Assembly (NCBI GenBank): GCA_937914905.1 | Contig: CALESU010000009.1 | Span: 1 to 7,335 of the forward strand | DNA from: an uncultured bacterium | Lineage (GTDB): Bacteria; Patescibacteriota; Microgenomatia; UBA1406; GWC2-37-13 | DNA: 7,335 nucleotides | Direction: 5' to 3' | Shown: one piece after another, positions 6,077-7,335 of the stretch | How positions within the stretch are numbered: position 1 is the first letter of the stretch | Layout of the letters: every line of letters begins with the position of its first letter | The notes under the pieces: generated by a model | Databases searched by the model: none | Told to the model about the DNA's origin: nothing | Seen by the model: the letters and a program-made list of their open reading frames with translations, nothing else | Program-made: the position numbers and the translations under genes

Positions 6077-7114
6077 TTACTTCAAAAACGCAATCATGAG
6101 CCCAAAGAGCACGAACACGACGGTCATTATCCACAATCGCATAACTATTTTTGGCTCTTCCCACCCATTGTTTTGAAACGTGAGGTGGATCGGTGCTGCG
6201 GGGAATAACTTTTTTCCACGATATTTTTTGCTCATGAGTTGCAAGAAAGAAGATGCAATTTCAATCACAAATACGCCACCCATTACCGGTAATGCAAACG
6301 TTTTACCGAGCAATAATCCGATCACTGCAAATGTTGCGCCAAATGAAAGTGCGCCTGTGTCGCCTAGGAAAATGCGTGCGGGATAAATATTGAAGTATAA
6401 AAATGCGAGAAGTCCACCAATCCACACGGCGATGAAAATGGATATAGGAACATCTATGATGGTACGTGCAATAGCCCAAAATCCAAACAGAGTAATCATG
6501 AGCACTCCACTTGCCAAACCATCTAAGCCATCAGTAATATTTACGGCATTCGCAAATGACACGATAACGAAAGCAGCAAAGAGAATATAAAAGTAGGATA
6601 ATTGAAACACTCCGAGAAAGGGGATGTACACCATTCCTATCCCAAGTTTAAAAAACAAAATACTTGCGATAATGAGCGCTAACACGATCTCAATTACCAA
6701 CTTCATTCGTAATCGCATGCCAAAGAATTGCTTCTTCTCCCAATTGAACATTTTATTTAGATCGTCATATACTCCCAAAAGCGCGAAGCTTAAAAAGGTA
6801 AATATGATAACAACTACCTCCCACACGATCGAGGCATAATTGGAGTGGGTGTAAATTCCCATCATTAAAAATACACCGAGAAAAAAGAGCGAAAGCAGAG
6901 CGGTGAGCGCAATTACCAATATTCCCCCACCCACGGGAGTTCCCATTTTGTGCTGATGAAGCCTATCAAATATGGGGGTTGGTTTATTAAATGCATCGCG
7001 CGTAAATTGTTTTTGGCGTTGCATTTTTTTGGCATACAAAAAGTTGATGAAGGGAACGATCAGAATAAAATGAATGATAAAAGAAATGATAGTGATGTAA
7101 ATGTACAGTGACAT
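6077..7114 (-). CDS. mraY: Phospho-N-acetylmuramoyl-pentapeptide transferase (MraY)
   Basis: This membrane enzyme transfers phospho-MurNAc-pentapeptide from UDP to undecaprenyl phosphate to make lipid I, the first membrane step of peptidoglycan synthesis. The 345 residues form about ten membrane helices, normal for the family. Diagnostic sites are present: KMGTPVGGG (56-64), the acidic pair Asp117-Asp118 with Lys121 (DDLNK), NITDGLDGL (192-200), FNIYPARIFLGDTG (241-254) with the third key Asp at 252, and PIH-x6-GWEEPKIVMRLWI (308-329). The C-terminal signature separates it from WecA/TagO relatives. It is odd that the usual HHH triad here reads His310-Leu-Thr. The start at ATG 7114 has a weak AAGG four to seven bases upstream. 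The gene lies 5 bases after a DgkA-type kinase, which could supply its lipid substrate, and is likely in one operon with it. Confidence 0.93.
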   Translation of the reverse strand: MSLYIYITIISFIIHFILIVPFINFLYAKKMQRQKQFTRDAFNKPTPIFDRLHQHKMGTPVGGGILVIALTALLSLFFLGVFLMMGIYTHSNYASIVWEVVVIIFTFLSFALLGVYDDLNKMFNWEKKQFFGMRLRMKLVIEIVLALIIASILFFKLGIGMVYIPFLGVFQLSYFYILFAAFVIVSFANAVNITDGLDGLASGVLMITLFGFWAIARTIIDVPISIFIAVWIGGLLAFLYFNIYPARIFLGDTGALSFGATFAVIGLLLGKTFALPVMGGVFVIEIASSFLQLMSKKYRGKKLFPAAPIHLTFQNNGWEEPKIVMRLWIMTVVFVLFGLMIAFLK

Positions 7115-7119
7115 ACGCC

Positions 7120-7335
7120 TTAGATAAGATCAGATATAACGATGATGATTTTAGGGATAAAGATGATAAGCCCACCAATGCCCGCCCCTACCGAATAAAT
7201 AAGCATCGCCCCCGCTGAAACATCTTTTGCTGCTTTGATGTGCTCATTATACTCTTGAGTTACTGCGTCGCCGAGTTGTTCTATAGCTGTGTTGATTGTT
7301 TCAATACTGAGTCCAAGGGTAGACAAAACAAGTAC
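7120..7335 (-). CDS. DgkA-family lipid kinase (probable undecaprenol kinase), C-terminal part
   Basis: The 5' end is cut by the right window edge. The 71 visible residues are open from the edge, so the TTG at 7326 is not the start. The segment matches the C-terminal half of DgkA-type integral membrane kinases. Glu12, Asn15 and Glu19 in IETINTAIE and Lys37-Asp38 in KAAKD have the same spacing as E. coli DgkA Glu69, Asn72, Glu76, Lys94 and Asp95, which are active-site residues. A hydrophobic last helix follows (about 43-69). E. coli DgkA phosphorylates diacylglycerol, while Gram-positive homologues phosphorylate undecaprenol. The gene lies 5 bases upstream of mraY, so I favour undecaprenol kinase, feeding undecaprenyl phosphate to lipid I synthesis. 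The family is sure; the substrate is inference from context. Confidence 0.87.
   Translation of the reverse strand, partial: VLVLSTLGLSIETINTAIEQLGDAVTQEYNEHIKAAKDVSAGAMLIYSVGAGIGGLIIFIPKIIIVISDLI

Noticed and set aside
6180..6839. Several plus-strand frames of 66-71 codons
   Set aside because: They are antisense to mraY, which is unambiguous from its motifs.
1..7335. Possible mobile element, CRISPR array, tRNA, riboswitch or defence island
   Set aside because: I saw no repeat arrays, transposase or integrase motifs, cloverleaf or long structured leader. Genes fill nearly all the DNA and belong to housekeeping or membrane families.

Overview
This window looks like ordinary, very compact chromosome from a Candidate Phyla Radiation (Patescibacteria) bacterium, most likely of the Microgenomates type. 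The lineage call is inference. It rests on about 40% GC by eye, almost no intergenic DNA, short single-core versions of housekeeping enzymes (triosephosphate isomerase, UvrD-like helicase, KamA-like radical SAM protein), a Thr/Pro-rich surface protein ending in an LPVAG-type motif, and starts mostly without Shine-Dalgarno sites. Several genes end in TGA, so TGA is a stop here. That argues against the code-25 lineages Gracilibacteria and Absconditabacteria.

Layout, left to right. Positions 1-1355 (minus) hold a two-gene unit: a PsiE-like four-helix membrane protein followed, with a 4-base ATGA overlap, by an MFS-type transporter that runs off the left edge. At 1363-1396 is a compact divergent promoter region. 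Positions 1403-3055 (plus) hold a DUF4230 membrane-anchored protein and a KamA/EpmB-family radical SAM aminomutase. Positions 3059-4852 (minus) hold a UvrD/PcrA/Rep helicase, convergent with the aminomutase gene across a 3-base gap. At 4853-4891 is a second divergent promoter region. Positions 4892-5581 (plus) hold triosephosphate isomerase, whose end overlaps by 11 bases the convergent gene at 5571-6038 (minus) for a Thr/Pro-rich anchored protein. Positions 6077-7114 (minus) hold mraY, preceded 5 bases upstream by the C-terminal part of a DgkA-type lipid kinase that runs off the right edge.

The clearest functional link is at the right end. A DgkA-family kinase, probably acting on undecaprenol, would supply undecaprenyl phosphate, and MraY uses that lipid to make lipid I for peptidoglycan. 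The other genes are an assortment of glycolysis, DNA repair, transport and unknown membrane functions.

I see no mobile element, CRISPR array, RNA gene or defence system, and no stretch over 300 bases without a gene. The most interesting signals are subtle. The -10 boxes sit 6-8 bases before ATG codons, which suggests leaderless mRNAs. MraY lacks two of the three His of its HHH motif. The isomerase has archaeal-like deletions and a changed loop 6. The aminomutase combines EpmB-like and lysine 2,3-aminomutase-like features.
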